From: JAWXUE01 sp044432925
GTDB lineage: Bacteria; Bacillota_I; Bacilli_A; Acholeplasmatales; Anaeroplasmataceae
Length of the DNA stretch: 35,048 bases
Direction of reading: 5' to 3'
NCBI GenBank assembly: GCA_044432925.1
Contig: JAWXUE010000015.1
Location: 1-35,048, forward strand
Shown: piece after piece, positions 6,498 to 14,828 of the stretch
Numbering within the stretch: the first letter of the stretch is position 1
Layout of the letters: every line of letters begins with the position of its first letter
The notes under the pieces: model-generated
The model's database searches: none
Told to the model about the DNA's origin: nothing
The model's input: the letters and a program-made list of their open reading frames with translations, nothing else
Translations under genes and position numbers: made by a program

Positions 6498-8949
6498 TTT
6501 AAGATTAACAAAAGATTTAAAATATAAAGCATTATATAATGCTTTAGAATATGTTCAAGTATCAGAAAATGTATATTATAAAGATTATTTTTCAAATAAT
6601 TCTAAAGTTAGAAGTGACATTGATTTAGAAAAAAACACTTTATCTTTTAGAGTAGAAAATAATTTAATATATGATATTATTAAATTAGATTGTGACAAAA
6701 ATTTTGTAGTTTTAGAATGTTTAGATAAATTATTCAAAATGGGTTACAACCACAATGAAATTGTGATAGATTTGGATAATGAATTTGATATTTATTTAAA
6801 AGGTATTTATATACGCTGTATAGCTTATGATGATACTTATACTGATGAATTAGATAATTCGAAAAATAAATTCATCTCTATAACATATAAATCAAAACTT
6901 GTTAGTGGAATGATTGAACGTAAAAGTACCATAAAAGAAAAGAATATTTTTTTCACCCATGGTTTTTTTGAAAATAATGATAAACAAGAAGTATATAAAT
7001 TCTATAATATTGAATCTATCAAATACAAAGATTTTACAGTAGATGGTACAAACTTTGTTAAATATGAAGGTACAGGGAAAATAATTAAGTTACCGGATAG
7101 TATTACAACTATTAATGCTACAGCATTTTGGGATAATCAATACATTGAAGAAGTTGTCTGTTCAGACAATTTAATCAGTATTGGTGGAGATTCTTTTTAT
7201 AATTGTAAAAATTTAAAAAGATTTGTAATTGGAAAAAATGTTGAAACTATGGGAAATAATCCTTTTGCTGGATGTAAAAATTTAGAATTAGTTAACGAAT
7301 CACCAAATTTTAATTTAGTAGATGGATTGTTATATAATAAAGATTTTACAAGAATTATTTATGCTTCAATTTCATCAAATATAAAAAGAATAGAATTAAA
7401 AGAAACAACAAAAATTATTGGGAAACATGCATTTTATTTATGCGATAACATTGAATTTATCAATGTTCCAAAAAGTGTTGTTTTATTTGAAAATAATCCT
7501 TTTTCAGGATGCAGCAAATTAAAACTAAATATTGAAACACAAAAATATCATATTGTTGATGATGTAATCTATAATGAATATTATACTGAGGTTATAGGAG
7601 CACTAAATTCAATTAAAAATGATTGTTTGATTTTAAAAGATGTTAAGCAAATAAATAGAAATTCATTTTGGAACTGTAAAGGTATTAAAAAAATAGTATT
7701 CCCACAATCATTGGAAGTTATTGGATATAATCCTTTTGTTGGGTGTGAACAAATTGAATTTATTACGAATGATAATTTTGTAGTTGAAAATAACATGTTG
7801 TTAACGAAAGACAAATCAAAGCTAATATGTTGTCCTAGAAAATATGGAATCGGTGAAGTAGTATTACCTGATTATATTACTGAACTTGAACGAGGTGCAT
7901 TTTCTGGATGTAAAGAATTAACTAAAATTAACTTGTTAAATATATCAGCAATCCCTAAAAACTGTTTTTCTAATTGTATATCATTAACAACTATGTATTG
8001 TAGTGATTTAATTGTATACATAGGTGAGTGGTCATTTTCGCACTGTACAAACTTAAAAGAAATAAACATAAATGAACATACGTATTTAGATAACTTTGTG
8101 TTTTCTGGTTCTAATACAAAAGTGATATATAGAAATGAACTGAGTAACTTATTAATAGAATCAGAAAATTTATATGCATTAAAAGCAATGCAAAAGAAGT
8201 TTTTAAATAAAATAGATAGTATAATAATTGATCCACCATACAATTCTCATATAGATGGTATAGGATATAAAGATGGTAATTATAGTGAAGGTTATATTAA
8301 TTTTATGAATGATAGACTATTACTATCAAAAAAACTTTTATCAAAAAATGGTTTTTTAATAATAAATATAGATGAAGGTGAAATAGATTCATTAGAAAAA
8401 CTTTCAAAAAATATATTTGGTAAAAAATTTGTTAGTATACATAAATGGAAAAAACTTCATCCACATTTTGATACTAACAAAATTAAGAAAAAGAATAAAG
8501 AAATAACATATGAATATATTATCGTATGCCGTAATAGCGAATCTTCTATTTTGAATAATATAATGCACCCTTATTTAGAAAATGATGTTTTAAAAGAAAT
8601 TGAAACCCCATTTCCTAAAATATTCGATTGTTTTGGAACTAATTCATCTGCGAAGGATGAAATAAAAGAATTGTTCGGTGATAGAACATATTTCTCAACA
8701 CCTAAACCAACAAAGTTAATAAAAGAGTTTATTAGAGCTACAACAAATAAAAATTCAATAGTACTTGATTACTTTGCTGGGTCTGGTACGACTGCTCATG
8801 CATTAATCAAACTTAATGAAGAAGATGGTGGAAATAGAAAATTTATTTTAATATCAAATTCAGAAAATAATATTTGTGAACATGTAACAAAAAGAAGATT
8901 AGATATTATTAATGCTTCATTTCATTTTTCAACAAATAAGTTATTGTAA
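6484..8949 (+). CDS. Leucine-rich repeat (BspA-type) :: beta-class DNA N6-adenine/N4-cytosine methyltransferase fusion
   Basis: A single 821-residue frame joins three parts. Residues 1 to ~200 form an unrecognised N-terminal domain. Residues ~203-545 are BspA/LRR_5 repeats, with recurring LPDSITTINATAF, ISIGGDSFYNCKNLK, NPFAGCKNLE and GAFSGCKELTKI units. Residues ~555-821 form an amino-methyltransferase of the permuted beta class: catalytic motif IV IDPPYN (Asp583-Asn587) precedes the SAM-binding motif LDYFAGSGTTAHA (762-772). The ~175 residues between them leave room for target recognition, as in type III Mod subunits. No Res endonuclease is nearby; instead PHP and helicase genes follow. The start ATG 6484 has GGAGGT (6473-6478). 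BspA repeats usually occur in surface proteins, so this cytoplasmic fusion is odd. They may bind a protein partner or help select DNA. Confidence 0.9.
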   Translation: MEISNLRLTKDLKYKALYNALEYVQVSENVYYKDYFSNNSKVRSDIDLEKNTLSFRVENNLIYDIIKLDCDKNFVVLECLDKLFKMGYNHNEIVIDLDNEFDIYLKGIYIRCIAYDDTYTDELDNSKNKFISITYKSKLVSGMIERKSTIKEKNIFFTHGFFENNDKQEVYKFYNIESIKYKDFTVDGTNFVKYEGTGKIIKLPDSITTINATAFWDNQYIEEVVCSDNLISIGGDSFYNCKNLKRFVIGKNVETMGNNPFAGCKNLELVNESPNFNLVDGLLYNKDFTRIIYASISSNIKRIELKETTKIIGKHAFYLCDNIEFINVPKSVVLFENNPFSGCSKLKLNIETQKYHIVDDVIYNEYYTEVIGALNSIKNDCLILKDVKQINRNSFWNCKGIKKIVFPQSLEVIGYNPFVGCEQIEFITNDNFVVENNMLLTKDKSKLICCPRKYGIGEVVLPDYITELERGAFSGCKELTKINLLNISAIPKNCFSNCISLTTMYCSDLIVYIGEWSFSHCTNLKEININEHTYLDNFVFSGSNTKVIYRNELSNLLIESENLYALKAMQKKFLNKIDSIIIDPPYNSHIDGIGYKDGNYSEGYINFMNDRLLLSKKLLSKNGFLIINIDEGEIDSLEKLSKNIFGKKFVSIHKWKKLHPHFDTNKIKKKNKEITYEYIIVCRNSESSILNNIMHPYLENDVLKEIETPFPKIFDCFGTNSSAKDEIKELFGDRTYFSTPKPTKLIKEFIRATTNKNSIVLDYFAGSGTTAHALIKLNEEDGGNRKFILISNSENNICEHVTKRRLDIINASFHFSTNKLL

Positions 8950-8991
8950 AAATATGTAAAAAAAGGTTTAATATGTATAGGGGATGATTAA

Positions 8992-9780
8992 ATGGAAGAA
9001 AAGATAAATCTTCATGTTCATTCTACTATTTCAGATGGTAAAAAGACGCCTGATGAAATAGTGGATATGATGGAAAAAAATAATGTATTATTTTCACTAA
9101 CTGACCATGATAATATTTCAGGTAATTTTATTGTTACTAATCTAATACAAAACAAAAAGTTATTTATTACTGGCTGTGAATTCACATCTAGCGTAACACG
9201 TGATTTTCCTATTAATTTTGAAATACATTTATTAGCGTATGATTTCAACTTAAATGAGATTAAACCTCATTTCATCGAAAGAGATAAGTTGATTCAAAAT
9301 GATTTAGATCATGTAAAGAAGTTATTGAAACAAGAAAAAAATTACGATTATTGTAAAACATTTACTGAATTAAATGATGAACTTAGTGTTGATTATTCTA
9401 AAACTAAGGCTAATTCAATGATAAGAGAGTTAAGAACATTAAAAGAGTTATGTGCAAAAGAAGTTATAGATTTAGTTCATGGATGTGGTGGTATGGTATT
9501 TCTTGCACATCCATACAACGTATTACATAATAAATCGAAAATGAAAATAAGTGAAAAAGAGATAGAAAATCTGATACAATTTCTTATAACAATTGGTTTA
9601 GACGGAATTGAATCTCATTATTACAATTACAATAATGAACAAGTTGAATTTTTATCTGATATATCAAAGAAATACAATTTGTTACAGTCATCAGGTGTTG
9701 ATAATCACTTTAAAAATGATGGTGAACCATTTTATCAAAAAAATAAAAAAATATTTTCATGGTTAAATAAGGAGGATTAA
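8992..9780 (+). CDS. PHP-domain metallophosphoesterase
   Basis: This 262-residue PHP domain probably cleaves phosphodiester or phosphomonoester bonds with a trinuclear metal centre. Metal ligands are visible in order: HVHSTISDG (His8, His10), TDHD (Asp38, His39), GCEF (Glu63), EIHLLAYD (His79), LAHP (His173), GIESHYYN (Glu207, His209) and GVDNHF (Asp237, His239). The nearest recognisable relatives are the TrpH/YciV group, which includes a 5'-3' exonuclease active on nucleotides and RNA. All key positions seem intact, so catalytic activity is expected. It follows the methyltransferase fusion by 42 nt and precedes the helicase by 2 nt. In this context it is the likely nuclease of the operon, although nucleotide hydrolysis is an alternative. 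Confidence 0.9.
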   Translation: MEEKINLHVHSTISDGKKTPDEIVDMMEKNNVLFSLTDHDNISGNFIVTNLIQNKKLFITGCEFTSSVTRDFPINFEIHLLAYDFNLNEIKPHFIERDKLIQNDLDHVKKLLKQEKNYDYCKTFTELNDELSVDYSKTKANSMIRELRTLKELCAKEVIDLVHGCGGMVFLAHPYNVLHNKSKMKISEKEIENLIQFLITIGLDGIESHYYNYNNEQVEFLSDISKKYNLLQSSGVDNHFKNDGEPFYQKNKKIFSWLNKED

Positions 9781-9782
9781 GA

Positions 9783-12275
9783 ATGAATTTAAAATTAGGA
9801 TTTTCAAAAAAAAGTGAATTTGATAAGGACTTATTTGATTTTATGAAAGAAATAAGTAGTATACCTAGAGTTAAACTTAGTACAAACGCAATTAATATAG
9901 AAAGATCTAATAAAGATGCAACACAAATTAAATCATTAAAAGGTGTTAAAATGGTTATTAAAACATCTCAGGGTAGTATCATTGCACATGGTAATTTAGG
10001 TGTTAGTTTTGTTGCTCCAATGGGTCTTGAATTTTATGTATTAAGATTGAATCTTATTAAATCACAAGATTATGATTCTATGAAAGGATATGAAACACCA
10101 GTCACTTTCACAAGTTCTACTCCAACAAGTATTGATAATTCTTTTCAACTATTAAATTTAATTTCAAAGCATGAAGACTTTTGTTTTAATATAAGTCAAT
10201 TTGATGATTTTATGGAAATATTTAATTTCTATAAAGAGTTAAATAATGAAATAAATAATAATGCATCATTTGAAATTATTAATACTACTCAACCATACTA
10301 CTTTATTCCAATCAATAATAAAATAAATGATGTAAGTAAACTAGAAGAAGTATTTAATAAAAGTGGAATATTAAAAGGGTATAGAGTACCTACATTTGAA
10401 TATAATGATTTATCACAAAGTGATTTAAATCATGTTATTGAACTAGTAGATATAAAAGTTAATATTCCTAACTCAAAGATTAAATTATTTAATAAATTAA
10501 TTGATAGTATCTATGTAAGTAATTATGCTCAAGTTGATGATCATAAAGCTAAGTCATTACTTAATGTTGAAATATTTAATGTTTTAAAAAATGGTGATGA
10601 TACTATAGTTAGTTGTAGTTATGATGGATTTGTTAAACACAAATATTTAAATATTTATGATATGGGTCAAAAAATAAAAATTGATTCAATTGATAATTCA
10701 TTAAAATTAATAAAACAAGGTGCAAGTGGATCTGCAGCAGAATTACTTGAGTATATATTAGGAGACAAACCTTTACCTGATAAGAGAAGTCTATTAACTT
10801 CAATAAAACAGCAATACACAGCTAATTTAGATGAACATCAAATAGAAGCTTTCTTAAAAGCAACCGATGGTTCACCTGTAACATTAATTAAAGGTCCTCC
10901 TGGGACTGGTAAAACTCATGTTATCAATGCAATTGTTCAATATATTACAAAAGAACTTAAGGAGAAAGTTATTATTTCATCTCAAACACATGTTGCAATT
11001 GATAATGTATTAGATAAATTAATGAAAAATCATGACATTATTATCCCTAATAGAATATCTAATAGAAGAAATAAATATAGTTCAACTTATATTGATAAAA
11101 CATTATATGAAACTTGGGGTGAATTATTACCTAAACATTTAGAAAACTTATCAAGTAGTTTATTAAGTGAAAAGATACTTAATGATATTTCAAAGTTCAC
11201 TGGTAATAAAACATTTACGTATAGTAGAAGAAGTATATCAGATGATTATATGGTTTTAGGTGCAACAACAACCACATCATCAATTGGTGGGAAAAAAGGT
11301 ATGGAATTACTTAAAGACTATAATTGGTTAATTATTGATGAAGTGTCTAAGTGTCCAATTACTGAAGTACTACGATACCTTCCGTATGTAGATAAGATAA
11401 TAATGGTAGGTGATGACTATCAATTAGCTCCTTTATTAGAGTTTAATAAAGAGGAAGTATCTCATCTAAATTCATTTGATGAAGACAAGTTTGAAATACT
11501 TAAAAAAACATATGAACAGTCAGTTTTCGCTGATGTTTTAAAAAAAGCTAAAAAAGATGGAAGGTTAGTTACATTAAAATCTAATTATCGCTCTGTTAAA
11601 CCGATTCTAGATTGTTATAATCTTTTTTACAATGGTGATTTAATTAATAAAAGAGAATTAGTAAGTGAAAAACATACATTTTTAAATCACAGTGTATACA
11701 ATAAAGCAGATGTAGTATTTATTGAGGTTTTAGGTGGTAAAGAAGTTGTTGATAGTAAAAAATCCAGATATAACATTGAAGAGATGAGAGCAACAGCTTC
11801 AATATTAGAAACTTTGATTAAAGATACAAAAAATCCTCGAACTGTTAGTGTATCAGCAATATTTCCTTACTCAGCTCAAATTAATAGATTTGACATAGAT
11901 TATAAAGAATTAATTAATACAGCAAAAAAAACATTTATGTCTTTTGACATGGATACAGTTGATGCTTTTCAAGGTAAAGAATCAGACATCGTATTAGTTA
12001 ATACAGTTGTTGCTGATAAGAATAAGAGAAATTTTTTAAATGATTTTAGAAGAATAAATGTATCAGTATCAAGAGCTAAAGATAAATTGTTTATTTTTGG
12101 AAATAGTGGTGTTCTATCTAACATTGAAATGAAAATAGATGGTGGAGTCAAAAGAACATACTTTAGAGAAATCATTGATAATATAAGAAGAAGTACTGAA
12201 TGTGCTATTGTGGAGTACAGAAATGGTGAGGAGGTAAAACATGATACAAGTAAACCTAAGTTTAAACTTATCTAA
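9783..12275 (+). CDS. SF1 (Upf1/Dna2-like) helicase
   Basis: The first ~340 residues of this 830-residue protein are not recognised. The rest is a superfamily 1B helicase. Walker A GPPGTGKTH is at 371-378, motif Ia/Ib around SSQTHVAIDNVL, Walker B IIDEVSK at 517-523, motif III MVGDDYQLAPL, motif IV region KSNYRS, then VDAFQGKESDIVLVNTV (motif V) and RRINVSVSRAKDKLFI (motif VI). The Q-rich motif ahead of Walker A (LDEHQIEAFLKA) is typical of the Upf1/Dna2/SMUBP2 group, which moves 5' to 3' on single strands. No nuclease motif is fused. It is tightly linked to the PHP gene (2 nt) and overlaps the next gene by 35 nt, so it probably works with them on nucleic acid marked or unmarked by the methyltransferase. 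Confidence 0.92.
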   Translation: MNLKLGFSKKSEFDKDLFDFMKEISSIPRVKLSTNAINIERSNKDATQIKSLKGVKMVIKTSQGSIIAHGNLGVSFVAPMGLEFYVLRLNLIKSQDYDSMKGYETPVTFTSSTPTSIDNSFQLLNLISKHEDFCFNISQFDDFMEIFNFYKELNNEINNNASFEIINTTQPYYFIPINNKINDVSKLEEVFNKSGILKGYRVPTFEYNDLSQSDLNHVIELVDIKVNIPNSKIKLFNKLIDSIYVSNYAQVDDHKAKSLLNVEIFNVLKNGDDTIVSCSYDGFVKHKYLNIYDMGQKIKIDSIDNSLKLIKQGASGSAAELLEYILGDKPLPDKRSLLTSIKQQYTANLDEHQIEAFLKATDGSPVTLIKGPPGTGKTHVINAIVQYITKELKEKVIISSQTHVAIDNVLDKLMKNHDIIIPNRISNRRNKYSSTYIDKTLYETWGELLPKHLENLSSSLLSEKILNDISKFTGNKTFTYSRRSISDDYMVLGATTTTSSIGGKKGMELLKDYNWLIIDEVSKCPITEVLRYLPYVDKIIMVGDDYQLAPLLEFNKEEVSHLNSFDEDKFEILKKTYEQSVFADVLKKAKKDGRLVTLKSNYRSVKPILDCYNLFYNGDLINKRELVSEKHTFLNHSVYNKADVVFIEVLGGKEVVDSKKSRYNIEEMRATASILETLIKDTKNPRTVSVSAIFPYSAQINRFDIDYKELINTAKKTFMSFDMDTVDAFQGKESDIVLVNTVVADKNKRNFLNDFRRINVSVSRAKDKLFIFGNSGVLSNIEMKIDGGVKRTYFREIIDNIRRSTECAIVEYRNGEEVKHDTSKPKFKLI

Positions 12276-13653
12276 GATTAAAAAAAGTATTAGATTAGAA
12301 TATTCAACTTTTGAAAAATCTGCATTTGATCAATATTTGATTGCATCTTTTTTGAAAAACTCTGAATCAAATTCTGTGGAATCTCATATAGACAAGATAA
12401 CAGGAAAAGGAAGCTTAAATGCACATTTTAAAAATATATTAACTGAATTATCTAAATTCAATCCTGACCAAATTGATAATATTCTAAATGATTCAATGTA
12501 TCCAGTAGTACATTTAAATGATAATTTGTATTACATTTATTTTGATCAACTTGATGTTAGTTTGTTTAACAACAATGTTTATAAAGGAGATTTATCAAGC
12601 CATACTGAATTTATAAATGGTGATTTATTCAAATTTGACGGTAAATTAATTTCTTGTAACGTTGTTAAAGAAGAACGTACAATTGAGACACAAAGATATA
12701 ATGTTGAATTGGGTGAAAGTATTAAAGTTTCTATCACAAATAAAAAAGATTTTGTTCCTATCAATAATGTTTTATTTGCAATAGTACTACAATTAGATAA
12801 ACAAAATGTTAATCTATATAATGGAGATATATTTAAAAATATTTCTGGAAATGATTGGAAAGTACTAACATCAAGTTTTAATGATATTTCTAAGGGGAAA
12901 GTATCATTTTATGATAATGGAAATTTATTTGTAATTGATAACAACAGATTACAAAAAATATCTGTTGGGGAAATAAGTGGAATCTATTTCTTTAAAAATG
13001 ATTATATGAATTTTAATAAAGAGATATCAACTAAGGTAATTATGAAGTTAATTGAAGATGATTCTCTTAGAAGTTTAGATGAGAGAAATTCATTAAACAT
13101 CATTAATGCTTGTGATGTTGATTTGCAAATAATATCATATAAATATCTATTGAATATAAAAGAGACTCAATCAATTTACACTAGAGTAACAAAATTAATA
13201 AATAATGGATATATTGAATGGGATGTACCAACAATAAAAAAAGTCATTAATGATATTGATAAAAAAAATATACAAAATGTTTATTTAAAATATAATACTA
13301 TTCAATATGATATTAAACAATTGATTAAAATTGATAAAGATAAACTAAGAGATAATGATAAAACAACAATCGAACAATATGAAAATGATAAAACAATAAT
13401 TTTAGATGTTATTAATTCTAAAATTGGAGAAATATCTACATCAGGTTTAAGAGAATCTAGTAAGAAATTAAAAGGAAATAAAGATACTCAAGAATTTAGT
13501 AAATTATGCAATAAAATACTTGCTCATAATTTAAAAAATTATAGCAATTTATCTCTTGATGAACTAAAAATAAAAGTTATTGAAGTTGAAAAATTTTACG
13601 ATGTATACAAAAGAGTTAAGTTGTATTCTGAAGAAGTTAAAGAAAGTAAATAA
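12241..13653 (+). CDS. Uncharacterised 470-residue protein, last gene of the methyltransferase/helicase operon
   Basis: I do not recognise this protein. The start ATG 12241 lies inside the helicase gene (35-nt overlap) and has a good GAGGAGGT just upstream, which shows translational coupling. The N-terminal half is rich in short hydrophobic strands and glycine turns (for example NGDLFKFDGKLISCNVV and KVSFYDNGNLFVIDNNRLQKI), suggesting beta structure. The C-terminal ~200 residues are strongly charged and helical, with possible coiled coil (KKNIQNVYLKYNTIQYDIKQ, then Lys/Glu-rich sequence). There are no membrane segments and no nuclease or NTPase motif that I can see. It could be an effector, a specificity factor or a scaffold of the same complex. 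A strong terminator follows four bases after its stop. Confidence 0.8.
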   Translation: MIQVNLSLNLSKIKKSIRLEYSTFEKSAFDQYLIASFLKNSESNSVESHIDKITGKGSLNAHFKNILTELSKFNPDQIDNILNDSMYPVVHLNDNLYYIYFDQLDVSLFNNNVYKGDLSSHTEFINGDLFKFDGKLISCNVVKEERTIETQRYNVELGESIKVSITNKKDFVPINNVLFAIVLQLDKQNVNLYNGDIFKNISGNDWKVLTSSFNDISKGKVSFYDNGNLFVIDNNRLQKISVGEISGIYFFKNDYMNFNKEISTKVIMKLIEDDSLRSLDERNSLNIINACDVDLQIISYKYLLNIKETQSIYTRVTKLINNGYIEWDVPTIKKVINDIDKKNIQNVYLKYNTIQYDIKQLIKIDKDKLRDNDKTTIEQYENDKTIILDVINSKIGEISTSGLRESSKKLKGNKDTQEFSKLCNKILAHNLKNYSNLSLDELKIKVIEVEKFYDVYKRVKLYSEEVKESK

Positions 13654-13656
13654 TAT

Positions 13657-13700
13657 AAAGTTCTAAGTTATATCAAATAACTTAGAACTTTATTTGTTTT
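13657..13700 (+). terminator. Intrinsic terminator of the 3387-13653 operon
   Basis: Perfect 15-bp stem: AAAGTTCTAAGTTAT (13657-13671) and ATAACTTAGAACTTT (13677-13691), loop ATCAA, then a T-rich tail. The outer AAAGTTC/GAACTTT arms are shared with the hairpins at 14723, 29217 and 32325. Confidence 0.88.
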
Positions 13701-13703
13701 ATA

Positions 13704-13732
13704 ATGAAAATATTGTTTGAATAAGGTATTAT
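13704..13732 (+). promoter_or_regulatory. Promoter of the GIY-YIG/RAMA gene
   Basis: ATGAAA (13704-13709) is followed by a 17-bp spacer and TATTAT (13727-13732). The same arrangement with similar spacer sequence recurs at 14775 and 29267. The leader and ribosome binding site (GAGGTTTTAATATG) are nearly identical to those before the gene at 29323. Confidence 0.7.
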
Positions 13733-13760
13733 AATTATAAAAAGTAAGTGAGGTTTTAAT

Positions 13761-14468
13761 ATGAATGAAAATAAAGGTGTAATATATGTTTTAACAAATC
13801 CATCATTTCCTGAGTATGTAAAAATTGGTTATGCTGAAAATATCGATAATAGATTAAAAAGTTTGAATAGAAGCGAATGTATACCGTTTGCATTTAGAGT
13901 TTATGCTACTTATGAAGTTAATACAAAATTATCTGATTTAAAAGTTCATACAATGATTGATTTAATGAATCCTTCATTAAGAACTATTGATAATATAGAT
14001 GGTAAAAAAAGAGTAAGAGAATTCTATGCTATTACAGCTCATGATGCTTATGAAATGTTAAAAGCTATGGCTGAAATACATGGAACAACAGATAATTTAA
14101 AACTTATCGATCCTACTGAATCTGAAATTACTGAAGAAGAAACAGCAACTGAAGAAAGAGTTAAAAGAAAATCAATTAGAAAACCATATTTAAATCATTT
14201 AATTGATTTGGGGATAGTTAAAATAGGTGAAGAATTATACTTTAAAAAATCTCCTAAATTAACCGCTACGCTTTTATCAGATAAAACTGTTAATTTTAAT
14301 GGAGAAGAAATGACTTATATGAATTTGGGTAGAGAAGTAACAAGTATGAAATCATTTAGTTATTATGATCAAGCTTGTAGATGTGGTTCTGCTAAGACTT
14401 TAGGTGAAGAACGTCACGATTATATGATTGATAATAATATTCCAGTAGATGAAGATTTCAATGGTTAA
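13761..14468 (+). CDS. GIY-YIG (T5orf172-type) nuclease fused to a RAMA-like domain
   Basis: Residues ~5-105 of 235 match the T5orf172/MUG113 branch of the GIY-YIG nuclease fold: GVIYVLTNP, then EYVKIGYAENIDNRLKSLN with the expected Arg, and a later H(T)xx...REFY segment. After a charged Glu-rich linker (~120-145), residues ~150-215 resemble the RAMA domain: LIDLGIVKIGEELYFK, ATLLSDKTVNFNGEEM, then the terminal SAKTLGEER block. RAMA domains accompany adenine methylases and are believed to read modified DNA. A modification-sensing or modification-dependent nuclease is therefore the natural reading, but the substrate is inferred. It is a single gene with its own promoter, directly after the terminator of an operon that encodes a DNA methyltransferase. 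Start ATG 13761 has GTGAGG upstream. Confidence 0.82.
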   Translation: MNENKGVIYVLTNPSFPEYVKIGYAENIDNRLKSLNRSECIPFAFRVYATYEVNTKLSDLKVHTMIDLMNPSLRTIDNIDGKKRVREFYAITAHDAYEMLKAMAEIHGTTDNLKLIDPTESEITEEETATEERVKRKSIRKPYLNHLIDLGIVKIGEELYFKKSPKLTATLLSDKTVNFNGEEMTYMNLGREVTSMKSFSYYDQACRCGSAKTLGEERHDYMIDNNIPVDEDFNG

Positions 14469-14507
14469 ATTAATATAAATCATATAGTTTTAATAAGTTC
14501 ACAATTG

Positions 14508-14536
14508 TTAACTTGTTTGAAATACATCATTATAAT
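14508..14536 (+). promoter_or_regulatory. Possible promoter of the 40-residue peptide gene
   Basis: TATAAT (14531-14536) is perfect. TTAACT 17 bp upstream matches four of six -35 positions. The spacer has TTGTTTGAAATA, like the other promoters of this family. Confidence 0.5.
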
Positions 14537-14561
14537 ATTGTGTATATAGAGGGGGATATAT

Positions 14562-14684
14562 ATGATAACTTTTATTAAAATAATATTATTACCAATAGAA
14601 TTATTAATTTATTTTGTAAATTGTTTAATTGGTAAAGGTATAGGTGGACGAGGAAGACGTTATAACCACAGAAGACGTAAATAA
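14562..14684 (+). CDS. 40-residue membrane peptide with Gly/Arg-rich tail
   Basis: This short gene has a strong ribosome binding site (GAGGGGG, 14550-14555) and a TATAAT box upstream. A terminator-like hairpin follows at 14723. Residues ~3-23 are strongly hydrophobic (IKIILLPIELLIYFVNCLIG), which fits one membrane helix. The remainder is Gly- and Arg-rich and strongly basic (KGIGGRGRRYNHRRRK). A hydrophobic helix with a cationic tail is reminiscent of small type I toxins and other membrane micro-proteins, but no antisense RNA is evident, so toxicity is speculation. It occupies its own transcription unit between two defence-type genes. Confidence that it is translated rests on the promoter, the ribosome binding site and the clean composition. 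Confidence 0.6.
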   Translation: MITFIKIILLPIELLIYFVNCLIGKGIGGRGRRYNHRRRK

Positions 14685-14722
14685 ACAATATAATTTAAGT
14701 AATGTTAAAAATATAATACAAT

Positions 14723-14764
14723 AAAGTTCAAAGTGAGAATTAACTTACTTTGAACTTTTTCTTT
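14723..14764 (+). terminator. Hairpin terminator, repeated family
   Basis: A 15-bp stem (14723-14737 and 14744-14758; one G-U pair) with loop AATTAA is followed by a T-rich tail. It is nearly identical to the hairpin at 29217 and related to those at 17856 and 32325. Confidence 0.85.
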
Positions 14765-14774
14765 AAAAATTGTA

Positions 14775-14803
14775 ATGAAAAACTTGTTGAAATATGGTAT
14801 GAT
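14775..14803 (+). promoter_or_regulatory. Promoter of the DUF3644 gene
   Basis: ATGAAA (14775-14780), a 17-bp spacer, and TATGAT (14798-14803) with an upstream TG giving an extended -10. The apparent upstream ATG of the DUF3644 frame is this -35 box, so translation cannot start there. Confidence 0.72.
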
Positions 14804-14828
14804 AGTTGTAATGGATGGAGCTGTTAAA

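Noticed and set aside
7872..8243. Antisense open frame opposite the LRR-methyltransferase gene
   Set aside because: It has no ribosome binding site or recognisable domain, and lies wholly within a well supported gene; such shadows are common in AT-rich coding DNA.
14775..14828. N-terminal extension of the DUF3644 protein from ATG 14775
   Set aside because: That ATG is the -35 box of the promoter and the -10 box lies inside the extension; the ribosome binding site supports ATG 14829.
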